Source of the DNA: an uncultured Bacteroides sp.
Lineage (GTDB): Bacteria > Bacteroidota > Bacteroidia > Bacteroidales > Bacteroidaceae
Length of the DNA stretch: 48,394 nt
Assembly (NCBI GenBank): GCA_900546355.1
Contig: URCM01000009.1
Span: forward strand, 1-48,394
Direction of reading: 5' to 3'
The notes beneath the pieces are model-generated. The model had not been told where the DNA came from. It was given only the letters and a program-made list of their open reading frames with translations, and did no database searches. Position numbers and translations under genes: made by a program. Below, in pieces: positions 35,328 to 43,915 of the stretch (its first letter is position 1; every line of letters begins with the position of its first letter).

Positions 35328-36248
35328 ATGGGTTTATTATCAGCACTCTTCGGCGGTGGAAAGCCGGAAGAGAACCAACAAGAAAAACAAGAACAGAAGA
35401 ATTTCGAGATTCTGAAATACGACGGAATCCGTGCGCGCAACATGAATCAGCTGGCTTATGCGGCTAAGTGCCTGGAGCAGGCGGCTGCGCTTCGCGATGA
35501 TGCCGAAACGCTTCAGTTTCTTGCGGATGTATATATAAAAATGAACCGCATGCCCGACGCACGGATTGTCCTGGATAAACTGAAGGCGTTGGAGCCTGGA
35601 AATGTGCGGGCGTTGCTGACGTTGGCGCACGTTTGCTATATGCAGGAAGATTATGAGGGGGTGAAAGCGGTCTGCCAGCAGGTTATAGGACAGGATGCGG
35701 ATAACGCTGAAGCCTATTACTTGGCGGCTAAAGCCGAATACGGGCTGCGGAATGACCTGCAAGCTATCGTACTGTCGACAAAAGCTCTGGCTCTGAATGA
35801 AGGCTTCATTCCGGCTTATCAATTCCGTGCCGAGGTATTGTGGAAAATGCGGCAGGCCAAAGAGGCTTTGGAAGACCTTGATAGAATCTTGGCGTCCAAT
35901 CCGGAAGAAGAGGAGGCGTTGTTGTTGAAGGGCACGATAGAAGCGGCGCAAGGGAATGCGGGTGAAGCCTATGCTTGCATAGATAAGGTAACGGAAGTCA
36001 ATCCTTTCAATGAAAAGGCGTATCTGTTGAAAGGCGGGATGCTTTGCGAAGAAAAAGCGTTCGGGAAAGCCATCGAAGTATATACAGAGGCTTTGGAGTT
36101 GATGCCCGGCCATGCTGTGTTTTATCAGGAACGTGGACGGGTGCGTTTGTTGGCGGGAGATAAGGACGGTTCTGTAGAAGATATGAAAAAAGTCATCGAG
36201 CTGAATCCTGAGAGCGGGCAGCATATAAACGGGGAGTTCAAGAACTGA
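35328..36248 (+). CDS. Tetratricopeptide-repeat protein
   Basis: The 306-residue protein consists of about seven to eight TPR units from residue 35 on (for example NMNQLAYAAKCLEQAAAL, RMPDARIVLDKLKALEPG, MRQAKEALEDLDRILASNP and KDGSVEDMKKVIELNPE). A short Gly/Glu/Gln-rich N-terminus precedes them. There is no signal peptide. TPR proteins are scaffolds for protein contacts; the partner cannot be told. The gene is monocistronic and followed by tRNA-Trp on the other strand. Confidence 0.85.
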   Translation: MGLLSALFGGGKPEENQQEKQEQKNFEILKYDGIRARNMNQLAYAAKCLEQAAALRDDAETLQFLADVYIKMNRMPDARIVLDKLKALEPGNVRALLTLAHVCYMQEDYEGVKAVCQQVIGQDADNAEAYYLAAKAEYGLRNDLQAIVLSTKALALNEGFIPAYQFRAEVLWKMRQAKEALEDLDRILASNPEEEEALLLKGTIEAAQGNAGEAYACIDKVTEVNPFNEKAYLLKGGMLCEEKAFGKAIEVYTEALELMPGHAVFYQERGRVRLLAGDKDGSVEDMKKVIELNPESGQHINGEFKN

Positions 36249-36253
36249 TTCAG

Positions 36254-36291
36254 GAAAAAAGAAAAGAGGATGGCGTTTGGCTCATCCTCTT
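36254..36291 (-). terminator. Terminator of tRNA-Trp
   Basis: AAGAGGATG (36264-36272) pairs with CATCCTCTT (36283-36291), and on the minus strand a TTTTCTTTTTT run follows. It could also end the TPR gene transcript from the other side. Confidence 0.75.
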
Positions 36292-36300
36292 ATGCTATGC

Positions 36301-36372
36301 ACGGGAAGAGAGACTCGAACTCCCGACACTCGGTTTTGGAGACCGATGCTCTACCAACTGAGCTATTCCCGT
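36301..36372 (-). tRNA. trnW: tRNA-Trp (CCA)
   Basis: The 72-nt minus-strand sequence folds as a full cloverleaf. The acceptor arms are ACGGGAA and TTCCCGT, the D stem is GCTC/GAGC, and the anticodon stem is TCGGT/ACCGA with loop CTCCAAA, giving anticodon CCA. The T arm is GGGAG/CTCTC with loop TTCGAGT and one G-T wobble. The 3' CCA is not encoded. It stands alone with its own terminator. Confidence 0.95.
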
Positions 36373-36443
36373 GTTTGCGGATGCAAAGGTACGACATTTT
36401 TTGAATCTTCCAAATGCTTTGGGCGTTTTTTATATGCTTATCG

Positions 36444-37025
36444 CTATAAAAGCTTTAGTTCTTGGAACATTTTCCGGTAAATTTCCGTCTTTTTTTCAAG
36501 TTTGAGCGGATAAGCCCGGCTGGAAGAAGGCATCCGGTAGAGGCAGAGTCGTCTGTCTTCGTATTCAAACTCACATTTGCCTCCTACGGGAGGTTCCGCA
36601 ATATGCATCTGCGTACAGAAGGTATCTGTCGCTTTCTGTCCGGTGGTAACGATGGCTTTGCAGGCAGGCAGTTGCTTCAGGAGCAATCCCGTGTCGGTAG
36701 GTTCTACTATTTCCAGAAATTTATCGGAAGCGTTGTTTTGCAAGCGTTTCACCACACAGGCTGTATCGTAGAGGGCAACACCTTTTTCCTGTAAGAACCC
36801 GATGAGGCGTTCTTTGTCGAACGCCTTCCGGTCTGTTTGTACGAAGTGTTCTTTGTCGCCGAAGAAGGCAAGTCCGAAAATCCGCCACATATCATTGCTC
36901 CAGTTTGGGTAAAAGAACTCCATGCTCCAGCGTTTTTTTTGCGGAGGAAAGCTTCCCAACATCAGCAAGGTTGCGCCGGGAGGAAGAAATGGTTCCAATG
37001 GATGGTTTTCGATAAGGTCCTCCAT
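36444..37025 (-). CDS. Uracil-DNA glycosylase superfamily protein
   Basis: The 193-residue protein fits the UDG fold family. The N-terminal motif LLMLGSFPPQKKRWSMEFF corresponds to the active-site loop, and the late RMPSSSRAYP to the DNA-intercalating loop, with VTTGQKA in between. The usual glycosylase residues are partly different (the first loop has GSFPP rather than GQDPY or GINP), so activity on uracil or mismatched thymine is likely but not certain. It follows an unknown gene by only 6 nt and is probably cotranscribed with it. Confidence 0.75.
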   Translation of the reverse strand: MEDLIENHPLEPFLPPGATLLMLGSFPPQKKRWSMEFFYPNWSNDMWRIFGLAFFGDKEHFVQTDRKAFDKERLIGFLQEKGVALYDTACVVKRLQNNASDKFLEIVEPTDTGLLLKQLPACKAIVTTGQKATDTFCTQMHIAEPPVGGKCEFEYEDRRLCLYRMPSSSRAYPLKLEKKTEIYRKMFQELKLL

Positions 37026-37031
37026 CCCTCG

Positions 37032-37655
37032 TTATTCTTTCGGTTTCGGTTCTTTCTTGGCCAATATAACGATGTTGTATACATATTCTGCCATCCAACT
37101 TTCGCTGTATCCCAACGAATGTTGGTACTGGCGGATGTTGGCGCAAGTCTTGCGTACGCTATCGTCTTTCCAGGTTGTCTTGGTCAGGATGTCGTGTACC
37201 GTTTTTTCAGTCATGGCGCGTAAAGCTTTCTTGAAGATGCCCGGCATACGGAATTTCCATTGCATCAGGTTGCCCACTACCATCATCAGGTCTTGGCTGA
37301 AGCCTTGGAACATGAACAGGTAGTTTTGAATGGAATTCACATTTTTGCAGTGTTTCTTGATAGAGGCATCTATTTCCTTGAAGAAGAAATCATGGATGCC
37401 GTATATTTCCGTCAGCATCTTCTTGCACCGTGAACGTTCGGCTATGCCTAACTTGTTGTTCTGGGTAGGGATTTTCAAGGTGCGCTTGAATACCGCCATC
37501 TCGGGCAATGCATTGATGTTGCTGATGCCCAGCTGCGCCGCCATTACTGCTTGGTAGTATACTCTAATCAAGGTAATGAAGTCTTCTACGCCACCTACTT
37601 TCGCGCCTTCGTCTTCTGTTTTTTTTCTGCCAAATAATTTAGAGAATATGCTCAT
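37032..37655 (-). CDS. Conserved-looking protein of unknown function
   Basis: I do not recognise this family. The 207-residue protein has a charged N-terminus (MSIFSKLFGRKKTEDEG) and is predicted mainly helical, with Lys-rich stretches and no signal peptide or membrane segment. A RCKKMLTEIYGIHDFFFKEID helix and a later MVVGNLMQWKFRMPG stretch stand out. It lies 6 nt upstream of the UDG-family gene, so a role in DNA metabolism is a guess by association. A TATCTTTG box (37686-37693, minus) lies about 30 nt upstream of its ATG. Confidence 0.7.
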   Translation of the reverse strand: MSIFSKLFGRKKTEDEGAKVGGVEDFITLIRVYYQAVMAAQLGISNINALPEMAVFKRTLKIPTQNNKLGIAERSRCKKMLTEIYGIHDFFFKEIDASIKKHCKNVNSIQNYLFMFQGFSQDLMMVVGNLMQWKFRMPGIFKKALRAMTEKTVHDILTKTTWKDDSVRKTCANIRQYQHSLGYSESWMAEYVYNIVILAKKEPKPKE

Positions 37656-37685
37656 ACTGTTAGGTTATAATGATTTAAATCGGGA

Positions 37686-37693
37686 CAAAGATA
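37686..37693 (-). promoter_or_regulatory. -7 box of the unknown gene/UDG pair
   Basis: TATCTTTG on the minus strand, 30 nt upstream of the start codon at 37655. It lies between array C and the gene, so array C is upstream of the likely promoter. Confidence 0.4.
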
Positions 37694-37830
37694 AAACAAA
37701 AAAGTGAGATCGCGGATATGTTGTACCAAGTTTAGTGTGATAATCCGTAAAATGTTATTAAATCATTTCCCCACCCACTGTGGACGAACCATCCATACGT
37801 GACATCCTGATGTGATGCCATTTTCAATTT

Positions 37831-37936
37831 CATAATAGCACTGACCTTGCTGAGAAGTATATATCCGCAGGCAGTTGCAGTATATATTCATTGGCAGTTG
37901 CAGTATATATTCAACTGCTCATGCAGTATATATTCG
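37831..37936. repeat. Word array C: four units with TATATA core at exact 23-bp period
   Basis: The word GTATATAT starts at 37857, 37880, 37903 and 37926, exactly 23 bp apart. The last three units are CAGTATATATTC; the first is degenerate. On the minus strand the array is followed by GTCAGTG and, after CTA, TTATG (37831-37845), a shortened form of the flank beside array B. The remaining gap from 37656 to 38021 has no supported gene; a small plus-strand ORF across the array is judged accidental. Confidence 0.8.
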
Positions 37937-38021
37937 TTTTTAGGGGATATGTATTGGCTGGATGTGGATAATCATTTCTTGATAAGCAAAAGATGTCCAT
38001 TTCCGGATGCAATGGCATGCG

Positions 38022-38687
38022 TTATACTGTCGTACTGGTTTGGGGGTCTTCTTTTAGGCGGAAGCGGAACGTGTGGTCGTAAAACACAGGTTCTACTAAG
38101 CCGAAGCGGATGAAGTCGGCAAGAAGGCTGACGATTCGTTTCCGGTTCATGCGGGTGAGGCGCTGGCACTGGTTGAGGGAAAGGGTGGAATGCTGTTCCA
38201 ATAAGGAAAGAATCTGTTGTTCGCGGGGAGTATAGGTTATGATGACCTTTTCTTCGGTACGGTTGTGCCGCCAGATGTCTAAATGGATGGGGCTTGCCAG
38301 GATGGTTTCGTCCTTGATACGGATGTATGCCCGTTTTCGTTCGTTCTCGTCAAGGGCATAAACTGGTTTTTGCGTGTTTTCGTCTATTACGACTTCCAAT
38401 ACGTCTTTTCCTTCCACCTTGTGTATGTAGGCATGAATGTCGACGGGAGGCGTGCAATAACGTTGGGCGGCGGCTTCTATCATGTAGATTTCTTCTTCGG
38501 AGCGCACGCCGGCTATCTTTCCGTTGTCTTTTACTCCTACCAGCAGGCGTCCTCCTTCGGTATTGGCAAAGGCGGAGATGCTTTTGGCTATCTTGCGTGC
38601 GTCGGAGATTTCGAACTTGAAGTCCTGATGCACGTGTTCGCCTTCGCTGATAAGCCGCTGTATGTAGTCTGCCGGATGTTGTGTCAT
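38022..38687 (-). CDS. AlbA_2 (Schlafen-type) domain protein with C-terminal helix-turn-helix
   Basis: The 221-residue protein has an AlbA_2-type domain over its first 130 residues, with the typical QDFKFEI start, SISAFANTEGGRLLVGVKDNG core and the later RAYIRIKDETI. Residues 160-215 look like a winged helix (TLSNQCQ-like helix and NRKRIVSLLADFI). Members are thought to bind nucleic acid and act in regulation, sometimes in defence islands; no such island is seen here. The start at 38687 (MTQHPADYIQ) is preferred over 38720. Confidence 0.82.
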   Translation of the reverse strand: MTQHPADYIQRLISEGEHVHQDFKFEISDARKIAKSISAFANTEGGRLLVGVKDNGKIAGVRSEEEIYMIEAAAQRYCTPPVDIHAYIHKVEGKDVLEVVIDENTQKPVYALDENERKRAYIRIKDETILASPIHLDIWRHNRTEEKVIITYTPREQQILSLLEQHSTLSLNQCQRLTRMNRKRIVSLLADFIRFGLVEPVFYDHTFRFRLKEDPQTSTTV

Positions 38688-38704
38688 TATATTATGGATA
38701 AAAT

Positions 38705-38780
38705 TCACCACAGAGGACACAGAGTATCACAGAGGAAATAAATAAAATGACTCTGTGGACCTCTGTGTCCTTTGTGGTGA
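38705..38780. repeat. CACAGAGG-type intergenic inverted repeat
   Basis: Arms 38705-38724 and 38761-38780 match at 19 of 20 positions; a further inner CACAGAG/CTCTGTG pair extends the stem. Each arm is made of repeated CACAGAG words. Confidence 0.8.
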
Positions 38781-38787
38781 GTAAGAA

Positions 38788-40095
38788 TCAGTCTTGGTGT
38801 TTGTGGGTCATGATGTCGAGCACCATCTTGTCGGTCTCGTTCATGCCTTTCGAACCGATGAGGGTCAGGTTGCGGATGCTCCGGTTCACGTTCTCTTCGA
38901 TAATGCCCTCTACGGCAGTGACGCACTTCTGGTCCATAGCCATAATGGCAGACATCACGGCAGTAGATACGCCGCTGGTTACTTTCAGGGCGCAGCTGGG
39001 CTTTGCCCCGTCGCATATCATTCCGGTGAGGGTGGCAATCATATTCTGCACGGCGTACATCACCTGTGCGTAACTGCCTCCCATCAGGTAGGTGATGCCG
39101 CAGCTGCTTCCGGTAGCTGCCACTACACATCCGCAGAGTGCCGAAAGCTTGCCCAGGCTCTGTTTGATGTAGATAGCGGTGAGGTGGCTTAGCGTCAGGG
39201 CACGAATGAGCTGTTCTTCGGTGGCGTGGGTGTCTTCGGCAAAGATGACTACGGGAAGGGTGGCAGATATGCCTTGGTTTCCGCTTCCTGAATTACTCAT
39301 TACAGGTATCATTGCACCTGCCATACGGGCGTCGCATGCGGCAGAGGTGTACGAGAGGATGTGGGTGAAGGTATTGTTCCCCATAATCTTTTCTTCATTC
39401 TTGTTAGTGCACAACATACGTCCCAATCCGTGTCCATAACAGCCTTTGAGTGATTGTTCGGCGGCAGCCTTGTTCAGATTTTTGGCTTCGAGGATGAAGC
39501 GGATTTCATCGATGGGGGCAGTGGTGGCGAAATCAAACACCTTGCGTAAAGTGAGGTCGACCGTTTCTTCGTCTTCGGCCGAGGTGGTGCCGGTACGTTT
39601 GTCGAGCTGTACTTCTCCATTACGGCATAAGTAGACAAAGTTGGTATGTCCGCCGCTGATGATGGCGGTCGCTACATTGTTCCCGTTTGTACAGGTTACT
39701 TCAATGTATAGTTTTTCCTCGATGTCGTCTTTTAGGGCGATGTTGATGCACTGGGGACGTGCTATCATTTCCTTTCCTTTTTCTACAGCTTCGGGTGTGC
39801 AGTCTTTTAAGACTTCCAGTCCGTATTCCGACTTGCCGATGAGTGCGCCCAATGCAATGGCGATGGGCAGACCTATCATTCCCGTACCCGGTATGCCTAC
39901 GCCCATCGCGTTTTTCAGGATGTTTGCACTCAGATAGACGTTGATATGTTCGGGTGTACAGCCCAAAGCCTCAGTAGCTTTTGCTGTGCAGAGTGCTACT
40001 GCAATAGGCTCGGTACAGCCGATGGCAGGAACCACTTCTCTTTTCATCAGAGCGATGATTTGCTCTCTTTCAGATTTGCTGATGATGCTCTCCAT
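38788..40095 (-). CDS. L-cysteine desulfidase / serine dehydratase-alpha-like family (CyuA/YhaM)
   Basis: The 435-residue protein belongs to the UPF0597/CyuA family, in which a 4Fe-4S cluster supports breakdown of L-cysteine to pyruvate, ammonia and sulfide. The N-terminal AIGCTEP (Cys27) is the first conserved cysteine. PGTGMIGLP, MSNSGSGNQG and the C-terminal GMICDGAKPSC cluster, with further cysteines nearby (SALCGC, GSSCG), follow. The start at 40095 (MESIISKSE) is chosen because a TACTTTTG -7 box (40124-40131, minus) lies about 30 nt upstream; the longer frame runs through this box. Cytoplasmic, monocistronic. Confidence 0.88.
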   Translation of the reverse strand: MESIISKSEREQIIALMKREVVPAIGCTEPIAVALCTAKATEALGCTPEHINVYLSANILKNAMGVGIPGTGMIGLPIAIALGALIGKSEYGLEVLKDCTPEAVEKGKEMIARPQCINIALKDDIEEKLYIEVTCTNGNNVATAIISGGHTNFVYLCRNGEVQLDKRTGTTSAEDEETVDLTLRKVFDFATTAPIDEIRFILEAKNLNKAAAEQSLKGCYGHGLGRMLCTNKNEEKIMGNNTFTHILSYTSAACDARMAGAMIPVMSNSGSGNQGISATLPVVIFAEDTHATEEQLIRALTLSHLTAIYIKQSLGKLSALCGCVVAATGSSCGITYLMGGSYAQVMYAVQNMIATLTGMICDGAKPSCALKVTSGVSTAVMSAIMAMDQKCVTAVEGIIEENVNRSIRNLTLIGSKGMNETDKMVLDIMTHKHQD

Positions 40096-40123
40096 TTGTT
40101 TGTCTTGTTTTTGATTCGTGTTG

Positions 40124-40131
40124 CAAAAGTA
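40124..40131 (-). promoter_or_regulatory. -7 box of the cysteine desulfidase gene
   Basis: TACTTTTG on the minus strand, about 29 nt before the start codon at 40095. Confidence 0.4.
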
Positions 40132-40197
40132 CATTTTTTTTGCAGAGAATGTGCAGGCTGGAGGGGAAAATCTTTTCGATACAGCTATGCCGGTACG

Positions 40198-40315
40198 GAA
40201 CACAGATGGTACAGATGGCACAGAGAAGCACAGGAAAATAAATTTATATGAATGTCGCAATCAGCCAAATAAAATAACCTGTATGTCCGTCTGTGCCTTT
40301 GCAATATCTGTGTTC
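40198..40315. repeat. Intergenic inverted repeat with ACAGATGG/CACAGA words
   Basis: GAACACAGAT (40198-40207) pairs with ATCTGTGTTC (40306-40315), and an inner GGCACAGA/TCTGTGCC pair strengthens the structure. It lies between the ABC operon end and the cysteine desulfidase gene. Confidence 0.7.
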
Positions 40316-40339
40316 TTTTGAAATGTACAAATTTGTATA

Positions 40340-42091
40340 TCAATGGTTTTCAATTTGATTGGCAAGTTTCCAACCGGAACTGTTTTCTTGGATATTCCAC
40401 AAATGTGCGTAAAGCCCTTCCTTCCGGATAAGTTCATCGTGCGTACCTTCTTCCCTGATTTCTCCGTTGTCCAAGACAATAATCCGGTCGGCGTTCTGAA
40501 TGGTTTTAAGTCGGTGGGCAATGGCTATCACGGTACGTCCTTTGATGAGCGTGTCGATGGCTTTTTGCACTTCCACTTCGTTTTCGGGGTCGAGCGAAGC
40601 GGTCGCTTCGTCCAGTAGAATGATTGGCGCGTCTTTCAGAATGGCACGGGCTATGGATATGCGCTGCTTCTCACCGCCCGACAGGGTGCAGCCTCCTTCG
40701 CCTACCATCGTGTCGTAGCCTTGAGGCAAGCGCATGATGAAGTCGTGGCAACAGGCTTTCTTGGCTGCGGCGATGATTTCCTCCTCCGTCGCGTCGGTTT
40801 TGCCGAAACGGATGTTGTTGCGTATCGTGTCCTGAAACAGGTAAACATCCTGAAATACCATGGATATGTGGCTCATCAGGCTTTCGGGATCTGTTTCATC
40901 CATCGGGACATCGTTGAAGAAGATACGCCCTTTCTGTGGGTCGTAGAAGCGGGCGCAAAGCTTCATTACTGTACTTTTCCCGCTTCCCGAAGGACCGACA
41001 AGAGCCGTCAATGAGTTCTTGGGCAATGTCACATTTATATCGTGTAACACTTCTTTGTCCTGATAAGCGAACGATACGTGTTCGAACCGGATGTCACCAG
41101 CCACCGGAGATTGCCGTTCCCCTTTCATTTCCGGTTCGTTCATCAGTGAAAGGATGCGTCCTCCGGCAATGGAGAAATAACGGAACTCGGTGAAATTGGT
41201 CAGGGCGGAAGTCAGCGGATCGAACACACGGGAACCGACCACGAGGAACAGTACGAATACGAGTATGGAAAGCTTGCCCCCTAGCAGAAGATAAGTTCCG
41301 CACAGAACCATCATCGTCAGTCCGGCACGAACCACTGTGATACTTAGCAAAACGAACGGACCTAATAAAGCTTCCTGGCGGATGCAGGCACGGCGAAGCT
41401 GGGCAAAGGCATCACGCAACCGGACGAAACGGTCGCCCAGCAGGTTGTAGGCTTTCATCACCCGGATGCCTTGCAGGTATTCTTCCAACCGGTTTCCGGC
41501 ATCTATTTTGGCTTGAATCTGCTTGCCGCTCAGTTTCCTTTGTACGCCAGTGCTTGCCCACAATACAAGCATGGCAAGCGGAAGCGCGGCAAACATGCTG
41601 ACCGCCATCCTCCAGTCTATCCAGACCAGCGAGGCAAAAGCCAGTACGGGCATGACCACGGCCCCCATCAGCTGGGGCAGGTGGTGCGAGATGCCGGTTT
41701 CCGCCATCATGAAGTCCGTAATAAGCATGGAAGACAAATCGCCGGGGTCACGTCTGGACAGGAAGCCCAGCGAAAGTTTCCGCAGATGTTCCGCCAACGA
41801 CAGGCGTCCCGATGCGCTCATTTCGTAGGCTCCCCGGAAATTGGCGCGATAGGATGCCCGTTCCGCCAAAGCCATGACCAGCATATAAACAACCATAATA
41901 GCGAATATATACCACAGGCGGGTGGTGTCAAGCGGCTGTCCGCTCCCGTCAAAAGCACTGAAGATGATGCGTACCGCTTCAATAGAGAGGCAGAACGGCA
42001 CGATATTGACCAAGTTGGCAAGCATGGTGTATCCGACTGGCTTGTAAAGCCGTTCGGTATGTCCGATGGTAATGTTTTTGATTGCGTTCAT
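40340..42091 (-). CDS. ABC transporter half-molecule (membrane domain plus ATPase), second of pair
   Basis: The 583-residue protein has a six-helix exporter-type membrane domain (1-310), then an ATPase with Walker A GPSGSGKST, signature LSGGEKQR and Walker B IILLDEATASLD, all intact. Such half-transporters work as dimers; the neighbouring gene encodes a second one of the same size 15 nt upstream, so a heterodimer is likely. The arrangement recalls the YbtP/YbtQ and IrtA/IrtB siderophore transporters, which have the exporter fold but import metal chelates. That is a family-level comparison, not proof of substrate. Confidence 0.88.
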   Translation of the reverse strand: MNAIKNITIGHTERLYKPVGYTMLANLVNIVPFCLSIEAVRIIFSAFDGSGQPLDTTRLWYIFAIMVVYMLVMALAERASYRANFRGAYEMSASGRLSLAEHLRKLSLGFLSRRDPGDLSSMLITDFMMAETGISHHLPQLMGAVVMPVLAFASLVWIDWRMAVSMFAALPLAMLVLWASTGVQRKLSGKQIQAKIDAGNRLEEYLQGIRVMKAYNLLGDRFVRLRDAFAQLRRACIRQEALLGPFVLLSITVVRAGLTMMVLCGTYLLLGGKLSILVFVLFLVVGSRVFDPLTSALTNFTEFRYFSIAGGRILSLMNEPEMKGERQSPVAGDIRFEHVSFAYQDKEVLHDINVTLPKNSLTALVGPSGSGKSTVMKLCARFYDPQKGRIFFNDVPMDETDPESLMSHISMVFQDVYLFQDTIRNNIRFGKTDATEEEIIAAAKKACCHDFIMRLPQGYDTMVGEGGCTLSGGEKQRISIARAILKDAPIILLDEATASLDPENEVEVQKAIDTLIKGRTVIAIAHRLKTIQNADRIIVLDNGEIREEGTHDELIRKEGLYAHLWNIQENSSGWKLANQIENH

Positions 42092-42106
42092 ATCTTGTTC
42101 TCCTTT

Positions 42107-43909
42107 TCAATTTTTGTTCAACGTCCAGTGGTAAGCACTCGTATAGGCATCCCACATATTCTTATATACACCTTCTGTGACGGACAAGACTTCGTGTTTT
42201 CCGCACTGCGCCATCCGTCCCTCTTTCATGACGATAATCTGGCTTGCGGAAACAACGGAAGAGAGGCGGTGCGCTATCACGATGACCGTCTTGTCTTTTA
42301 TCAAAGATTGCAAAGCCATCTGCATCTTATACTCGTTTTCCGGGTCGGCAAATGCCGTGGCTTCGTCCAGCACCAGTATCGGGGCATTCTTCAAGATAGC
42401 GCGCGCCACACATATCCGTTGGGCTTCGCCTCCGGAGAGATACACACCTTTGTCGCCTATCCGCGTGTCGTACCCCTGCGGTAACCGTTCGATGAAGTCA
42501 TGGCATTGGGCGGCCTTGGCTGCGGCTATCACTTTTTCCTGCGTGGCAGTGGGAGAGCCGACGGCAATGTTCTCATAGAGCGTGTCGTAAAACAGGAACG
42601 TGTCCTGGAATACGAAAGACACCATGTCCATCAGCTTCTCCGTGGCTATCTGGCGGATGTCCACGCCGCCTATGCGTATCTCTCCCTGTTCCACATCCCA
42701 AAAGCGGGGAATCAGATTGGCTATCGTAGACTTACCGCTTCCCGACGGACCGACAAGAGCGGTTATCTCTCCTTGCGGTGCAATGAAGCTGACATCGCGC
42801 AAGGCTTCCGTCCGCGTGCCCTGTTCCGTGTTTTCGTAGGAGAATGATACATGGCGGAACTCCACATCGTAGGATGTAGGCACCTGCGGGTGCTCCGCTT
42901 CCGGTACAGGCTTTTTTCCTAAGATGCGGTCGATGCGTTTTACACCCTCATCGATGTCGCGCGTGTTGCCTCCCAAGAATGTCAGTTTATAGACGGGAGA
43001 AGCCATACCCGGACCCATGATGATGAAAAACAGCCATACCACCGCCAGCGATAAGGATTGCGGACTGACCTGCATTAGCAGGATGCCCATGGGGAGAATG
43101 AACGTCACCATCGAATTGAGCAGAACCGTAAAGGCAATCATCCCGTTCTGATAAGTATCGCAACACTTCAAGGCAAAGGTCTTATATGCCTGGATTTCGG
43201 CATTGAACTGACGGAACGAACGGACACTCTGCCCGAATATCTTGACCACGGGCATCCCCCGCACATACTGCACGGCAGACGCGCTCATCTTTTCCTGCGC
43301 ATCGTAGTAGATGCCCATAAACTCCCTTGCCCTCTTGCCCATGAAATTAGAGAATTGAAGAAACAGACTGACCACTACGACCGCCAGGCATACGGCCGTC
43401 AGCCACGCATCCAGCGAAAAGAAGATGGCAAGCATCACCGCTACCGTGGCTACCACGTTCACTAAGTCCGGAATGGTATGGGCGATGAACCCCTCTATCT
43501 TTTCGATGTTCTGGTCCATCGTTTTCTTGATGGCCCCGGTGGACGTGTTGTTCAGATACCCTAACGGAAGCCTGCCGATGTGTTCGGACAGGCGGACACG
43601 CAATCCATAGAGTATGCGGAAAGCCGCAATATGGGAAGACATCAAGGCGGCATACAGCAATACCAGTCCGCCGACAAGTCCCCCAAACGCTATCCAGCCC
43701 CAGCGTATCATGACGGCTCCGTCCGAAGCGGCGGGATTTCCTCCATGCGTCAGCAATTCTTTCAAAACTTCATAAACCGCCCAATAGGGCACGAGCATAC
43801 ACACCGCGCTGCCAGCAGACAACACGCCTGCCATGACGAGCAGCCCTTTCTTCTGTCCCGCTATCTCGAACAGCCGGGACAGACCTTCTTTCTTTTTTGT
43901 TTGATTCAT
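42107..43909 (-). CDS. ABC transporter half-molecule, first of pair
   Basis: The 600-residue protein has the same layout as its neighbour: membrane domain (about 20-320), then ATPase with GPSGSGKST, LSGGEAQR and LVLDEATAFADPE. The membrane domain carries KIEGFIAHTIPDLVN and YVRGMPVVKIFGQS segments typical of exporter-type loops. It follows the methyltransferase gene by 6 nt and precedes the other half-transporter by 15 nt, so the three are one operon under the TetR gene upstream. Confidence 0.88.
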   Translation of the reverse strand: MNQTKKKEGLSRLFEIAGQKKGLLVMAGVLSAGSAVCMLVPYWAVYEVLKELLTHGGNPAASDGAVMIRWGWIAFGGLVGGLVLLYAALMSSHIAAFRILYGLRVRLSEHIGRLPLGYLNNTSTGAIKKTMDQNIEKIEGFIAHTIPDLVNVVATVAVMLAIFFSLDAWLTAVCLAVVVVSLFLQFSNFMGKRAREFMGIYYDAQEKMSASAVQYVRGMPVVKIFGQSVRSFRQFNAEIQAYKTFALKCCDTYQNGMIAFTVLLNSMVTFILPMGILLMQVSPQSLSLAVVWLFFIIMGPGMASPVYKLTFLGGNTRDIDEGVKRIDRILGKKPVPEAEHPQVPTSYDVEFRHVSFSYENTEQGTRTEALRDVSFIAPQGEITALVGPSGSGKSTIANLIPRFWDVEQGEIRIGGVDIRQIATEKLMDMVSFVFQDTFLFYDTLYENIAVGSPTATQEKVIAAAKAAQCHDFIERLPQGYDTRIGDKGVYLSGGEAQRICVARAILKNAPILVLDEATAFADPENEYKMQMALQSLIKDKTVIVIAHRLSSVVSASQIIVMKEGRMAQCGKHEVLSVTEGVYKNMWDAYTSAYHWTLNKN

Positions 43910-43915
43910 TGTATA

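Noticed and set aside
37847..38113. An 88-residue plus-strand ORF across array C
   Set aside because: It translates the repeat units (repeated SIY/NCS-like residues) and overlaps the end of the AlbA_2 gene antisense.
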